Shown in pieces: positions 9,120 to 19,500 of a stretch of 64,000 bases of DNA. The DNA is taken from NCBI GenBank assembly GCA_964511665.1, contig CAZEHA010000007.1, forward strand, positions 23,997-87,996, in the 5' to 3' direction. The notes below the pieces were generated by a model. It searched no databases. It saw nothing but the letters and a program-made list of their open reading frames with translations, and had not been told where the DNA came from. Made by a program: the position numbers and the translations under genes. Every line of letters begins with the position of its first letter. Position 1 is the stretch's first letter. The stretch comes from JAGOEF01 sp964511665. GTDB lineage: Bacteria; Bacteroidota; Bacteroidia; Bacteroidales; ML635J-15.

Positions 9120-9773
9120 ATGAAAATAAACAATCTTGGAGGAAAAGGAACTTTGCTCGACCAATATCTGGCCGAGATTCGCGACGAATCGATACAACTC
9201 GACCGAATGCGTTTTCGACGTAATATGCAACGTGCATCCGAAATTTTCGCCTACGAAATCAGTAAAGCTTTGCCTTTTCGCGACGAAGAAATTCAAACAC
9301 CTTTGGGCATTGCCATTGTACCTACCATGAAAGAGCAGCCTGTTATAGCTTCGGTATTGCGGGCCGGTTTGCCTATGCACGAAGGGCTGCTGTCGTTTTT
9401 CGACCATGCCGATTCTGCCTTTATAGCCGGTTATCGCAAGTACGAAAACAACGACACATTCGATATTCAAATCGACTATATCACAACACCTAATATCGAA
9501 AAACGATATTTGATAGTGTGCGATCCGATGCTGGCCACAGGGCAGAGTATGGTGCTTACCTGCAAAGGATTGCAAAAACACGGGAAGCCCAAGCACACGC
9601 ATATTGCGGTGTTGATAGCCAGTAAAGAAGGAATAGAGCATTTACAAAAATACCTGCCCAATGCCGAAACCACCCTTTGGCTTGGAGCCATCGACGATGA
9701 ACTAACGGTGAAATCGTATATTGTGCCCGGCTTGGGCGATGCCGGCGATTTGGCTTATGGAATGAAGGTATAG
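9120..9773 (+). CDS. upp: Uracil phosphoribosyltransferase
   Basis: 217 residues. Converts uracil and PRPP to UMP in pyrimidine salvage. The PRPP-binding loop is CDPMLATGQSM (about residues 136-146), the flexible region contains VLRAGLPMHEGLL, and the uracil-binding end is GLGDAGDLAYG, all diagnostic for Upp. Length is typical. The gene stops with TAG, 7 bp before the convergent end of the tail-fibre-like array. Confidence 0.96.
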   Translation: MKINNLGGKGTLLDQYLAEIRDESIQLDRMRFRRNMQRASEIFAYEISKALPFRDEEIQTPLGIAIVPTMKEQPVIASVLRAGLPMHEGLLSFFDHADSAFIAGYRKYENNDTFDIQIDYITTPNIEKRYLIVCDPMLATGQSMVLTCKGLQKHGKPKHTHIAVLIASKEGIEHLQKYLPNAETTLWLGAIDDELTVKSYIVPGLGDAGDLAYGMKV

Positions 9774-9780
9774 TTAGTTA

Positions 9781-12453
9781 TTAGGGGTAATAGACTTCAA
9801 CAATTATTGAAGAATAACCATTACTGGTTGAAGAATGTAAGTGAGGTCTGATTCTATAAGTGGGTGCTGAAGAATTATCTTCTCTGTTTATTATTACTTC
9901 CAGACCACCTGTATAGCTAACCCCCCAGTCGGAACTCATAGTATATTGAGTGCCCACAGTAACACAATTCACGTCACCTCCTCCCGATTCTTCGGAATAA
10001 TCCCACCACCCGGTATAACCCGATTTTGGGGCCAAACGGATGTAATAGTAATTTCCAGAGCGATAGGCATACAATGTTACTGCGAAATCATCATATATTT
10101 GATAACTACTACCGGAACTCATGACCAGTTTTGAATAACGTTCCACTTTTTTTGCGGTACCCGCACCTAGACCGGAGGTGTTGCTGTATATGAGCATACC
10201 ACCCGTATCAACATTGGTATTGGTGCTACCCGAAATACGTACACTACCGGCATTTACATGGAGTTTGCTGGATGGGGTGGAGGTTCCAATGCCGACATTG
10301 CCAGCATCGGGAGCCATTACAATTTTGTTTAAGTTCTGATAACCTCCGGCATCATCAACATAGGCTCTGATGATATCTTTGGTAGCAGACCCGAGACCTC
10401 CTGCATGGGTTTCTTTGAACGACCAGAATGTTTCGTTTTTGTAACGGCCAAAAATAATGTCGGGCGACCACCACGACATTCCCGGGATGGTGCCATCGGA
10501 AATAGAAGGATTGCGAAAATTTATAAATTGATTGTCGGGATTGTCGTTTTTACCCCCTACCCACATAAGGCCACCGGCAGGAGTCCCAGAACCCGATGCA
10601 TTGGCAGTAGTAACATGCAGTTTTGCTTGCGGGCTTGTGGTACCAATACCAACATTACTTGCGATATATCCGCTTCCACTGATTCTGAAATTAGCAGATT
10701 GGTTTGATGCTGTTTGGTTTTGGATGTAATAGTTGCTGTTGGTTGGCAAAGTTGTTACGTTAGGAACTGTAGTAATATAATCAAAATTTGCTAAAGAAGT
10801 GTATTGTGCAATTGTCCAACCATCTGCATAGGTTTCATTTATATTGCTATGTCCTTGCATAAAAGATGTTACTGTAAGTTTTGGATAAGAGTAAGAATCT
10901 CCTTCACTTCCAATAATGATGGCAACAGTATTTGTGGATATATTACGGGCAAATCGAACATTCAGTTGTTTGGCACCGATATTTACGTATCCATAATTAT
11001 AAAAAGAATTAGTAGTATAGATATATCCTCCGGCAATAAGTTCAAAAGGAGATGTGGCATCATAGAAATAACCTTCTATTTTCACACGGAACATACAGGC
11101 CGAATTCCATGGCTGGTTTGTAGTGATAACAAATGCTCCGGCAGCCGATCCGCTTGAATTATTATAGCTTGCCAAATTTCGATAAACACGGTAGTTCGAC
11201 ATTCCTTCTACCATCATATTGTCGTCGAGTTTAATATTGCCGTTTACGTGTAGTTTTTGTCCCGGAGAAGCCGTTCCAATGCCCACATTTCCCGAAGTGT
11301 TGGCGAAAAGCACATTGGTTCTGTATGACAAGTCTCCGTTATAAGGAACATTCAGCGTGGCTCCGGCAGGGCCTACCTGAAAAGTACCATCGGTGCGCAG
11401 GGTACCCGAATTCTGATATACGCTCTTATTGTTGTAAGTTCTTATCCAGGTGGCATCGGTCATATACCAGCCGCCTCCGTGGGTTTCGCTGTACCATCCG
11501 GTTGACCCAGTGGTTCTAAGCCAGCCCGAAGTTAACAGCACATCACCGCCCACTTGTGCCAGATAGCTTGCATGGGGTGCAGTGCCTATACCGATTCTGG
11601 TCCCATTGTCTTGTATGGTACCTGTTCCTATATTGGTAGAGGATGTCCAGCGGGCTACATAGCTTGCAGTTCCAGTTCCACTCACCAATCCTGCTCCGGC
11701 TGCTGTAGCAGCCGACAAAACACCGTTGTTGTCGGTTGTAACAAATCGTGTTCCCGAACCGCCAAGATTTTGAAAGCGAACACCGCCTGTAGTGTGTAAT
11801 TGCACACTGGGCGAAAGAGTTCCCAATCCAAGATAGCCGTTGTTCTCAACCGTTAATACCACATTTTGGTTGGGTGTATAAATACCTGACGACAATCGCA
11901 ATATCGCATTCGAAGCGTCTTCTTGATTGATATAAACAGCAGTTCCTCCTCCATTGCGTGTGAAGTGGTGATAATTGGTGCTACCTGATGTAGTACGATA
12001 GCCTCCCGACTGCACCATGCCGTTAATTTCGAGTTTTTGCGACGGTGAGGCCGTTCCAATACCTACGTTGGTGCCGTTATCGAATATTTGAGAACTTCCT
12101 AAAGTTGTAGCATCGGTAAATTTCGACACATAATTGGCAGTTCCCGATGCATTGATGCCCGAACTAATCCGTATCCAGCTACTTCCTGTGTAATAGTAAA
12201 AGCCCGAGGAGCCATCGGTTTGAAATACCAATAAACCCGTTGCCGGATTGCTTATGGCTGAGCGCTGCGCAGCACTCATTCGTGGCGCCAGCATACCCGA
12301 AGAGGTAGAACTTACATCGAGCATGGCCGATGCATGGGCCGCTGCTCCGCTGGTATTGATGGCTACGCCTTGCGAAAACAATTGGTGATTACAGAAACCA
12401 CCTACCAGGATGGTAAGTACCAGATATCGTAATATTATTTTCATAACTGTCAT
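9781..12453 (-). CDS. Large secreted tail-fibre-like protein D (890 aa), last gene of the array
   Basis: Signal peptide (MKIILRYLVLTILVGG...QLFSQ; a second ATG at 12444 gives the better start). Then the family head domain: GVAINTSGAAAHASAMLDV, a P-R-M/L-S/T-x-x-Q-R segment and a GLLVFQTDGSSGFYYYTG hairpin. Six VGIGT-x-x-P-x-x-K/Q-L-H/E-V/I repeats follow (for example NVGIGTASPSQKLEING), typical of phage-like tail-fibre shafts. Unlike paralogues A-C it lacks the WWDG-containing C-terminal domain; it ends in a unique beta-rich domain (GGDVNCVTVG...SSIIVEVYYP). No T9SS sorting signal is seen. It probably forms a trimeric surface fibre (inference from the repeat type). It lies 95 bp downstream of paralogue C. 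Confidence 0.8.
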   Translation of the reverse strand: MTVMKIILRYLVLTILVGGFCNHQLFSQGVAINTSGAAAHASAMLDVSSTSSGMLAPRMSAAQRSAISNPATGLLVFQTDGSSGFYYYTGSSWIRISSGINASGTANYVSKFTDATTLGSSQIFDNGTNVGIGTASPSQKLEINGMVQSGGYRTTSGSTNYHHFTRNGGGTAVYINQEDASNAILRLSSGIYTPNQNVVLTVENNGYLGLGTLSPSVQLHTTGGVRFQNLGGSGTRFVTTDNNGVLSAATAAGAGLVSGTGTASYVARWTSSTNIGTGTIQDNGTRIGIGTAPHASYLAQVGGDVLLTSGWLRTTGSTGWYSETHGGGWYMTDATWIRTYNNKSVYQNSGTLRTDGTFQVGPAGATLNVPYNGDLSYRTNVLFANTSGNVGIGTASPGQKLHVNGNIKLDDNMMVEGMSNYRVYRNLASYNNSSGSAAGAFVITTNQPWNSACMFRVKIEGYFYDATSPFELIAGGYIYTTNSFYNYGYVNIGAKQLNVRFARNISTNTVAIIIGSEGDSYSYPKLTVTSFMQGHSNINETYADGWTIAQYTSLANFDYITTVPNVTTLPTNSNYYIQNQTASNQSANFRISGSGYIASNVGIGTTSPQAKLHVTTANASGSGTPAGGLMWVGGKNDNPDNQFINFRNPSISDGTIPGMSWWSPDIIFGRYKNETFWSFKETHAGGLGSATKDIIRAYVDDAGGYQNLNKIVMAPDAGNVGIGTSTPSSKLHVNAGSVRISGSTNTNVDTGGMLIYSNTSGLGAGTAKKVERYSKLVMSSGSSYQIYDDFAVTLYAYRSGNYYYIRLAPKSGYTGWWDYSEESGGGDVNCVTVGTQYTMSSDWGVSYTGGLEVIINREDNSSAPTYRIRPHLHSSTSNGYSSIIVEVYYP

Positions 12454-12470
12454 TGTTTTAAGTGTATATG

Positions 12471-12498
12471 CAAAGGTACAAATTATCTCGAACCCAAA
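12471..12498 (-). promoter_or_regulatory. Promoter-like element before tail-fibre-like gene D
   Basis: On the minus strand TACCTTTG (12471-12478) fits the -7 consensus. A TTTG (12495-12498) lies 16 bp upstream, slightly closer than usual. This suggests gene D can be transcribed apart from genes A-C. Confidence 0.4.
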
Positions 12499-12548
12499 TA
12501 AAAAGTTTTACCCTGAAGGAAACAAACACCGCATTTATATTATCTCTG

Positions 12549-15500
12549 TTACTGGATATTTACATCCTTTTTGTCTCCTTGATTTCTAACAGGTTGTTCG
12601 CGAGAAGGTCTCCACTCATTGTTTTCGGGTAGTGGCTGATTGTTTTGCTGAATCAGACGGTTAACATCATCGCCATTATTACCCGAAGGCATGTTGGGGT
12701 CGTCTTTGGGTTTATTAACAGTTGTTTCAGGCATTTTATCAAACCTCAGGTTGTTTCCATCCCACCAGATGGGAGTCGCTGAATTATCTTTATCGTTTTC
12801 GTTGAACATGACGCCTTTCAGGTTGTTATCGAAATTTTTATCTTTCAACGCATCCGGCAATTCTCCTGCTTTTTCGGCATCAATCCTTTTCCCGATGGCA
12901 ATCCAAGAAAATTCAACAGACGATGTTCCATTGTTCAGTTCTTTTACGGTAAATCCATGACTTGAAATTTCAACAGTGTACAATCCATTACATTCGCCAT
13001 TAGGAGTAACCGTTATAGTTGGCTTTCCTTCTTTTGAAATGACACCCACAAACGACTCATCAAAGCTTACATAGCATTTCCCATTTATCAGTTGTGCAGA
13101 CCCATCAGCATACACTTTAACATCGTTTGAGGTAACCGAATATACCGGAATCCGTCCTGAATCGGTGGTTACAATATCAGCCGAAACACCGGAAGTATAT
13201 TCATTGCCCATATTATACGAAGCATATAATTCGCCTGAAGTTGTGAAGCCAAGCACTTCGCCCCGGCTCCAGCCACCCATTACGCCGCCATAACCACCAC
13301 TACCGATACCTGATACGATGCCGTTGTTGTTCATAAAACCGCCGCCACTACCTACAGATGTGTAATATAGCCCATACCAGGATCCTCCACTGTTTTTGTA
13401 ACCCAACGAACCCCAGTTGGATCCTCCATTATCAGATCCCATGGTGCCACCGGTTCTGGTGTAATCGCCATAGGTATGTCCTGCAACCCCAAAAGCGTAA
13501 AGGTTGCCATAGTATGTATAACCCTGAACACCGGCATCCGTACCGTAAACACTATAACCGGTCCCGTCAGAACCTGAACCTCCGCCATATCGATACCCAT
13601 AAATTGTTGCTCTCCCACCACCGTAATTACCTGATGGTCTTGAAGCATAAATTACATTTGGCAACGTAGTTGAAGAAGTTCCGGCCCATGTATATGAATC
13701 TGCCCTTACATAAAACACATCTGCCCCTGCTCCATTTCCAATCCTGAATGTTTGAGTAGCTCCTGTTGTTCCGTTATCCCAATTAATAATTGTAGCATAA
13801 CCGGCACTTGAGTTCAGATGCAGGTTGGGAGTAAGCCGTATGGCATTGTTTGGCGGACAATAACCGCCAATGCACGAAACAGCATTGCTTATTCTTAAAT
13901 TATCGTGTATTTGCACATCGCCACCATAATTCCCTCCATCGTTCTGTATTCCGCCTCTGGCCTGAATGGCAGCTTCACAATAAACCGTACCGCTGTTGAA
14001 GTATGCGCCACCGGGTGCGATAAAATACGAACTTGCATTCACCTGAGGATTTGACATGTTAAAATATAATCCGGAAGAATTGAAATAAGCCCGCTGAGTG
14101 CCACCGTCTGTAAAAAATGAAACATCAGTATTGTTTCCGTTTACACTACCGGTAGCCCGAACTGCCCAGCTTCCATCTTTTAGGATTCCTATTCCGGAGT
14201 TGTCGGCATAAAAATATCCCCATGAATTACCATCGTTTCTTAATAAACGAAACCCACCGGAACTGTTGTTGTCGGAATATACGTTTTCATAGGTTGAAGC
14301 AGTATGACGGTAACCACTCACATATAGTGTAGGTGTTTGAAAATAGTTCCCGGCATATCCATACCCGGTAATATTAAAGTTGGCACTTTGCGATGCAGTT
14401 CCGTTATTAATATAGCTATTGCTCGAACTATTCGAAGTGTTAGCCACGGTTTCTACGGTTGCAAATGAGGTTTCGAAGGTAACTGCCCAACCATCGTCCC
14501 ACTGATCGGTGGTGTAATTGCTATAACCGGCCTGAAAATCGGTTACAAATACCTGTGGATATGCCCATGTGGAACTTGTTTCACCAATCCAAATACAGTT
14601 TTTCGATGATGCGTCGTAACCAAATCTTACATTTAATGCTGGCCCACTGGTTGTTGTTACATTGGCAAAGGTATTATACCAGCCTCCTAATGCATAATTG
14701 TATCCTCCCAATTCGATGGTATACGACCGATCGGTTGAATACTGATATATTTTCACTGTCATGCGCATCATGGTCGAAGATCTATACTGTGGTAAAGTAA
14801 TTTTTATGGCACCGGTCACAGAACTTGTACTGGTTACATACGAAGCGCCTTCGGGTGCAGTGATACGCAAACCATTCGTATTTTGTGAAAATGCATTTGC
14901 TTCTGCTGTTCCGTTAACATCAAGTTTTACGGCCGGGGCAACATTGCCAATACCAACGCGTCCTGCATTGGTTATGGTAAATAAATTGGAATTATTTCTG
15001 TTTACATCAAAACGGTCGGTCGAACCACCGGCTTCACCATTCATTCCCAAATCCCAGTAATAGGTAGCAGCCTGATCGCTGGCAAATCTAAGTTTTGCAC
15101 CATAGCTTGCCCGCCATGGAACATGTGGGGTACCCAACATTATTCCAGAGGCACTGATTCCGGTATAGCCGCTGCCAATGGTGGCATGATAACCTGCAGT
15201 GGTCCATCCGCTTGAAAAATGTAATTGGTTTGCGCTCCATCCGGTTGAACCAACGTGCAAGGGGGAACCAGGAGTTGTGGTGCCAATGCCCACATTTCCG
15301 TTTACCAATAGCTTTCCGGTAGCTGCAGCCGGCGATGCATACCCGATTCCCACTTTATTCTGGTCTATAAATAAACCATCCGTAGGCATTGTGGTGGCCT
15401 GATCGCCATTATATCCGGTGGCCAAAACAATTTGACCATTGGTGTTTGCGTGCCATATCCTCATTTCCGCATCACCATTGTCGTACACCCTGATTCCGCT

Positions 15501-16517
15501 TTTCCAGGTGGCATTGTTTCCAAATACCAGATTGGCGTCATAAGTAGTGTTACCAATTCTAATACCGCTAGCTCCCTGAACATCTAGTTTATAGGTTGGC
15601 GAAGCCGTTCCAATCCCAACGTTAGTTCCATTGTCGAAAATTTGAGAATTGCCCTGAGTATTGGTACCAGTCCATTTCGAAACGTAATTTGTTGTTCCCG
15701 TGCCGCTGATTAATGCGGCCCCAGCAGCGGTATTAGCCGATAAATTTCCATTTCCATCTACGAATACAATTCGTATTCCCGATCCCGTCAATCCCTGAAA
15801 ACGAACAGATCCCGTGGTATGTAACTGCGCTGTTGGTGAGACAGTTCCAAGTCCTAGATATGCTGACACATGGACACTGCCATTAAAAAAACCTGCCCAT
15901 GCGCTTCCCGTACCATATATACCAATGTTTGTACTTACACCATATACTCCAGTGTTTGTACCCGTGCCAATTACTCCATATGTTCCGCCCTCTCCGTAAA
16001 TACCCGCAGACGTTCCAATTCCATACACACCTCTTCCATTCGAGACATCTGCCAAGTAACTGCGGTTGCTGCCATTAATAAAATAACCGTTGCCCGCTAC
16101 GTGCAGCTTATAAGAAGGTGTTGCTGTTCCAATCCCAACATTAGTTCCATTATCAAAAATTTGCGAATTGCCCAGTGAATTGGTCCCTGTGAATTTTGAA
16201 ACATAGTTCTGGGTTCCCGAAACATCAAGGCCGGTACTAATCTTAGTCCAGACGGTTCCATTGTAGAAATAGAAACCAGCTTGGTTGTCGGTTTGATAAA
16301 TCAATAATCCGGAGGCAGGCGAGACCAGATTACCCCGTTGTGCTAATGTAAGTCGTGGAATTAGAATACCTCCCGAAGTCGATTGCACATCGAGCATGGC
16401 CGAAGCATCGGCGGGGTTACCACTTGTATTGATGGCCACACCCTGCGAATAAATATTGCTCACCTGTGAAGCAAGCAAAATTATCACTATCGAAATACTC
16501 AATAATAGCTTGTTCAT
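12549..16517 (-). CDS. Giant secreted tail-fibre-like protein C (1,322 aa)
   Basis: Signal peptide (to about residue 25, ...NIYSQ), the same head domain as B (SAMLDVQSTSGGILIPRLTL), and about six VGIGT-x-x-P-x-KLxV shaft repeats. A GVYG/GIYG Gly-rich stretch (about residues 165-210) resembles fibre shafts. The last 220 residues carry a domain shared with A and B: GGVMGGWSRGEVLGF, a YVSFDESFVGVIS strand, GFTVKE, SWIAIGKR, LKGVMFNEN and ATPIWWDG...RFD. The tail ends in Asn/Pro/Gln-rich, probably disordered residues. A 46-nt stretch (13297-13342) is identical to gene B (17311-17356), pointing to recent duplication or gene conversion. Function inferred: surface fibre or adhesin. Confidence 0.8.
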   Translation of the reverse strand: MNKLLLSISIVIILLASQVSNIYSQGVAINTSGNPADASAMLDVQSTSGGILIPRLTLAQRGNLVSPASGLLIYQTDNQAGFYFYNGTVWTKISTGLDVSGTQNYVSKFTGTNSLGNSQIFDNGTNVGIGTATPSYKLHVAGNGYFINGSNRSYLADVSNGRGVYGIGTSAGIYGEGGTYGVIGTGTNTGVYGVSTNIGIYGTGSAWAGFFNGSVHVSAYLGLGTVSPTAQLHTTGSVRFQGLTGSGIRIVFVDGNGNLSANTAAGAALISGTGTTNYVSKWTGTNTQGNSQIFDNGTNVGIGTASPTYKLDVQGASGIRIGNTTYDANLVFGNNATWKSGIRVYDNGDAEMRIWHANTNGQIVLATGYNGDQATTMPTDGLFIDQNKVGIGYASPAAATGKLLVNGNVGIGTTTPGSPLHVGSTGWSANQLHFSSGWTTAGYHATIGSGYTGISASGIMLGTPHVPWRASYGAKLRFASDQAATYYWDLGMNGEAGGSTDRFDVNRNNSNLFTITNAGRVGIGNVAPAVKLDVNGTAEANAFSQNTNGLRITAPEGASYVTSTSSVTGAIKITLPQYRSSTMMRMTVKIYQYSTDRSYTIELGGYNYALGGWYNTFANVTTTSGPALNVRFGYDASSKNCIWIGETSSTWAYPQVFVTDFQAGYSNYTTDQWDDGWAVTFETSFATVETVANTSNSSSNSYINNGTASQSANFNITGYGYAGNYFQTPTLYVSGYRHTASTYENVYSDNNSSGGFRLLRNDGNSWGYFYADNSGIGILKDGSWAVRATGSVNGNNTDVSFFTDGGTQRAYFNSSGLYFNMSNPQVNASSYFIAPGGAYFNSGTVYCEAAIQARGGIQNDGGNYGGDVQIHDNLRISNAVSCIGGYCPPNNAIRLTPNLHLNSSAGYATIINWDNGTTGATQTFRIGNGAGADVFYVRADSYTWAGTSSTTLPNVIYASRPSGNYGGGRATIYGYRYGGGSGSDGTGYSVYGTDAGVQGYTYYGNLYAFGVAGHTYGDYTRTGGTMGSDNGGSNWGSLGYKNSGGSWYGLYYTSVGSGGGFMNNNGIVSGIGSGGYGGVMGGWSRGEVLGFTTSGELYASYNMGNEYTSGVSADIVTTDSGRIPVYSVTSNDVKVYADGSAQLINGKCYVSFDESFVGVISKEGKPTITVTPNGECNGLYTVEISSHGFTVKELNNGTSSVEFSWIAIGKRIDAEKAGELPDALKDKNFDNNLKGVMFNENDKDNSATPIWWDGNNLRFDKMPETTVNKPKDDPNMPSGNNGDDVNRLIQQNNQPLPENNEWRPSREQPVRNQGDKKDVNIQ

Positions 16518-16583
16518 AATGGCTGGGTTTTAACTATCTTAAATGTTCTATAATCAAATTTTTTTCTTACTCAAGTAACTCGT

Positions 16584-19500
16584 TTATTTTTTTGGCGCAT
16601 AATATTCGTTTTGCACATCCGAGGCATTCCTTTTGGAATGCTCAAGAGGGCTTAACTCGGGCGATGAATTATCGTTGCGAGAATCGCCCTGAGTGGACTT
16701 CATCGGACTTAAATCTTCGGTTTTAGCAGGTTTGGGTTCTTCGGGCTGCGCATCGAAGCGCACTGTATTTCCATCCCACCAAATAGGCGTAGCCGACTGG
16801 TTTTTATTGTTCTCGTTAAACATAACGCCTTTCAGATTCTTATCGAAATCCCGATTTTTGATATCAGCGGGTAAGGTATTCAACTCGTGAGCATCGGCAC
16901 GGGTAGCAATGGCAATCCACGAAAACTCAACATTCGACTGGCCACCTCTGAATTCTTTCACAGTAAATCCGTTTTTATCGGCATTTACAATATATACACC
17001 CTCGCACTCGCCCAGCGCCGAAACAGTGATGGTTGGCACTTTATCGGCAGATATCAGGTTTGTAAACTCCTTGCTGTATTGCACATAGCACACCCCGTTT
17101 ACCAGCTTTGCCTTGCCATCGCCATACACTTTTATGTCGTAAGATGTAACCGAATAGGCTGCATGACGTTCGTTTCCGGTTGTAACTATATCAGCCGAAA
17201 CACCTGAAGTATATTCATTGCCCAGATTATATGATGCATATAATTCGCCGGCAGTAGTGAATCCCAGCACTTCGCCACGACTCCAGCCGCCCATGACACC
17301 GCCATAGCCGCCACTACCGATACCTGATACGATGCCGTTGTTGTTCATAAAACCGCTGCCGGAGCTAACAGAGGTATAGTAACAACCATAGCCTGTTCCC
17401 CCACTATTTTTATAACCAAGTGAGCCCCAGTAAGATGCACTCCATTGAGCTCCTAGTACTCCTCCGCATCGGGTATAATCATTATAGGCATATCCGGTAG
17501 TTCCAAATTCATATGTTTGCACATTTAAATCTGCCCCATTAATACATGAACGTGAATATCCATTACCATAACCAGTGCCAGAAGTATATGGAGAATCATA
17601 GGCATAAATATGATAGTTAGCTGAAGGATATGCTCCAACACCGAGCATGTAAGGTATGTATACGTTATTTATCCCGCTTGTTGATGCATCGTTAACCGAC
17701 ATCACCAGAGTTGACATATCGTAATCGTTGTAAAACCTGATACCGTTGTAACTGGCATTGGCACCAAGTTTTATACCGGTGTGAAAAGCTATTCTCAAAT
17801 CGGGGTAAGGGTTCGTCCAGGCACCCGATTCGCGGAATATACCATAAGCAGTTGAAGCATCGCTTCCGAAATAAATACCAAAAGTATGATCGGTATCAAC
17901 ACCATAACGATTGCGATAATAATAGGCATATGAACTATTATTGTAGGTAGCATCGTAAATTTCGGTGCCTCCGTTCCACGCACGGAGTTGCCAGCTACGC
18001 ACATTGTCTAGCAGGCCTATTTCGTTACCTGTGGTCCAGTGCAAATACCCACGTGCTGTAGCATCTCCCACCGTGCCACAAATGCCACCGTTACCCGAAC
18101 CGGTACGCAGATACATATCGCTGGCATCTTTTGGATAGATATGCCATCCGTTATTGCTCCAATAGGTTCCGTCGTTATCGTTGTGGCGAACCCAGTTGTT
18201 CACATAAATTTCGGCATTGGCATATAAATTATTGCCAATCAGACTTTCGTAACTGCTTCCGGGATTGTTGAGAATGGCAATTCTTCCCGAGCTTTCGATG
18301 CCAATTTGTGAGGCCACCACACCACCCCAGTGAAACCCAAGCCTTGGAGGAATGCCCGAGGCACCTGAAAAGTTCGACTCCCGAAGTTCGAGGGATGCGG
18401 TTGTATAATCGGTTGCCGTTGACGATGAGGCGATTTGCCAGTCGCCGATACCATTGTTGGGAATCCAGGTGCCTGTTGCATTTAAAAAAGCTGCAATTGC
18501 TGCTGCACTGGCTGTGCGATGATAATTATCACCGGCCTTCACCATGATGCCGGTTACCCCTGAGCCTACGACGTTGTCGGTGGTATTAATATAATCAGTC
18601 CCAATATAGCCTGACGGAACGTGCAGACTAAATGATGGAGTGGTAGTACCAATCCCAACCTTACCATTGTATGTTCCGCCAAGTCCCACATACATTGTTG
18701 TAGTGCCTCCTGCATTGGTTTGAAAGTAATAGCCGTTTGTTGTACCTGCACCAACTATTGCCCTGTAAGCCCCGTTGGTTGCATCCTGATAATAACCGGC
18801 ACTTGTTCCTGATCCAAGAGTTGCATAAGCGCCTGCTCGAAGGGTTCCATCAACCACTCCTGAACCGGTTGAGTGGAAATTTCCTGTGTTTGAGCTGATG
18901 GCGAATTTGGCAGTAGGGGCAGACCCTGCTGTATTGGAACCGGATTCAAAAATCCAGCCATATCCGGCAAGGCTTTCGATGTTGAATCTTCGCGCCCACG
19001 AGGTTACATTAGCCGTTGCATCGGTGGGTGCTGCTGTTCCACTGGGGGCATTCGTAGTTCCCGGAGGCGCCATATAGTCGAACCAGGTAACAAACGAAGG
19101 CTGATACCAGCTTATGCCATGAGCACCGGAACCTTGCCCGAGCCATGTGTTTTGATACAGAATTCCTTCGTTTAAGATATTGCCTCCAGCAACATATAGC
19201 TTTTGTGTGGGTGAAGCCGTTCCAATTCCCACATTGGTGCCGTTATCAAAAATCTGAGAATTTCCCACTGCATTGGCTGAAATAAATTTAGCAACGCGGT
19301 TGGTCGTTCCCGAAACACTGAGTCCGTTTGCATCAATTCGTGTCCAGGTACCAATAGTTCCATTTTCAACAGTTCTCATCCATATGCCTGCAGTTGTGGT
19401 ATTATATCGCGGGAATGCCAGTTCAAGGCTATAGCCTCCTGCCCCACGGGCCGGATAGGCATCTCCCAGACTAATAACTTCGCGATACCACTGAGAAGAG

